In this document: piece by piece, positions 4,861-5,034 of the stretch
How the letters are laid out: every line of letters starts with the position of its first letter
Numbering within the stretch: position 1 is the first letter of the stretch
From: an uncultured Collinsella sp.
Lineage (GTDB): Bacteria > Actinomycetota > Coriobacteriia > Coriobacteriales > Coriobacteriaceae
Direction of reading: 5' to 3'
DNA length: 5,034 bases
NCBI GenBank assembly: GCA_938045085.1
Contig: CALINZ010000305.1
Coordinates: 1 to 5,034, forward strand
Notes under the pieces: model-generated
Databases searched by the model: none
Seen by the model: the letters and a program-made list of their open reading frames with translations, nothing else
What the model was told of the DNA's origin: nothing
Position numbers and translations under genes: made by a program

Positions 4861-5034
4861 CTAAAGATTGTCGGTATCGAGGACGATGGTGAACGGACCG
4901 TCGTTGACCAGGTCGACCTTCATGTCGGCGCCAAAGATACCGTGCGCCACATGCTCAACGTCCTCGTGCACAAGCGTCAGGAAGTACTCGTAGAGCTCGT
5001 TGGCAACATCGGGTGCGCCGGCATCCGTAAACGA
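4861..5034 (-). CDS. dtd: D-aminoacyl-tRNA deacylase, C-terminal part (cut by window edge)
   Basis: Dtd hydrolyses D-amino acids from mischarged tRNAs in the cytoplasm, protecting translation from D-residues. Only the last 57 codons are in the window, and the start lies beyond base 5034. The visible part reads SFTDAGAPDVANELYEYF near the left end, then HGIFGADMKVDLVNDGPFTI before the stop. The segments FGADM and NDGPFT are characteristic of the Dtd family; the latter carries the Gly-cisPro motif used for chiral selection. The SQFTL motif expected further upstream is outside the window. The TAG stop at 4861-4863 directly abuts a perfect palindrome. The truncation is the window edge, not gene decay. 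Confidence 0.95.
   Translation of the reverse strand, partial: SFTDAGAPDVANELYEYFLTLVHEDVEHVAHGIFGADMKVDLVNDGPFTIVLDTDNL

Overview
The window reads as a conserved, vertically inherited stretch of a high-GC Gram-positive chromosome. The closest fit is the Coriobacteriia, probably a Collinsella-like gut actinobacterium. The reasons are a lysyl-tRNA synthetase with an extra C-terminal tRNA-binding domain, G/C-rich third codon positions, purine-rich Shine-Dalgarno sites (GAGGAG, GGAGG), and a Firmicutes-like veg-ispE pair in a high-GC background. The genus is an inference; no 16S or other marker gene is present.

Every recognised gene is on the minus strand, so transcription runs from right to left. 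In that order the window holds: the 3' end of dtd (D-aminoacyl-tRNA deacylase, cut by the window edge); veg (Veg/DUF1021 family); ispE (isoprenoid kinase, starting 2 nt after veg); tRNA-Pro(CGG) with an encoded CCA end; tatA (twin-arginine translocase subunit); greA (transcript-cleavage factor); and lysS. The left 346 bases are non-coding.

The unit is punctuated by hairpins. Intrinsic terminators follow the tRNA, tatA and greA. Two nearly identical 12-bp palindromes lacking a U-tract sit at, or 3 nt past, the stop codons of dtd and lysS; they differ by one compensated base pair. The tatA promoter contains a perfect 8-5-8 palindrome across its -10/-35 spacer, a candidate operator. A veg promoter with an extended -10 element is visible, followed by a roughly 60-nt leader with a small hairpin.

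Functionally this is housekeeping: tRNA charging and proofreading (lysS, dtd, tRNA-Pro), transcription fidelity (greA), isoprenoid precursor synthesis (ispE) and folded-protein export (tatA). I found no phage, CRISPR, toxin-antitoxin or other undescribed defence-type system. The points worth a second look are the LysS fusion, the paired palindromes, the tatA operator candidate, the repeat cluster at the left edge and the greA-lysS terminator.
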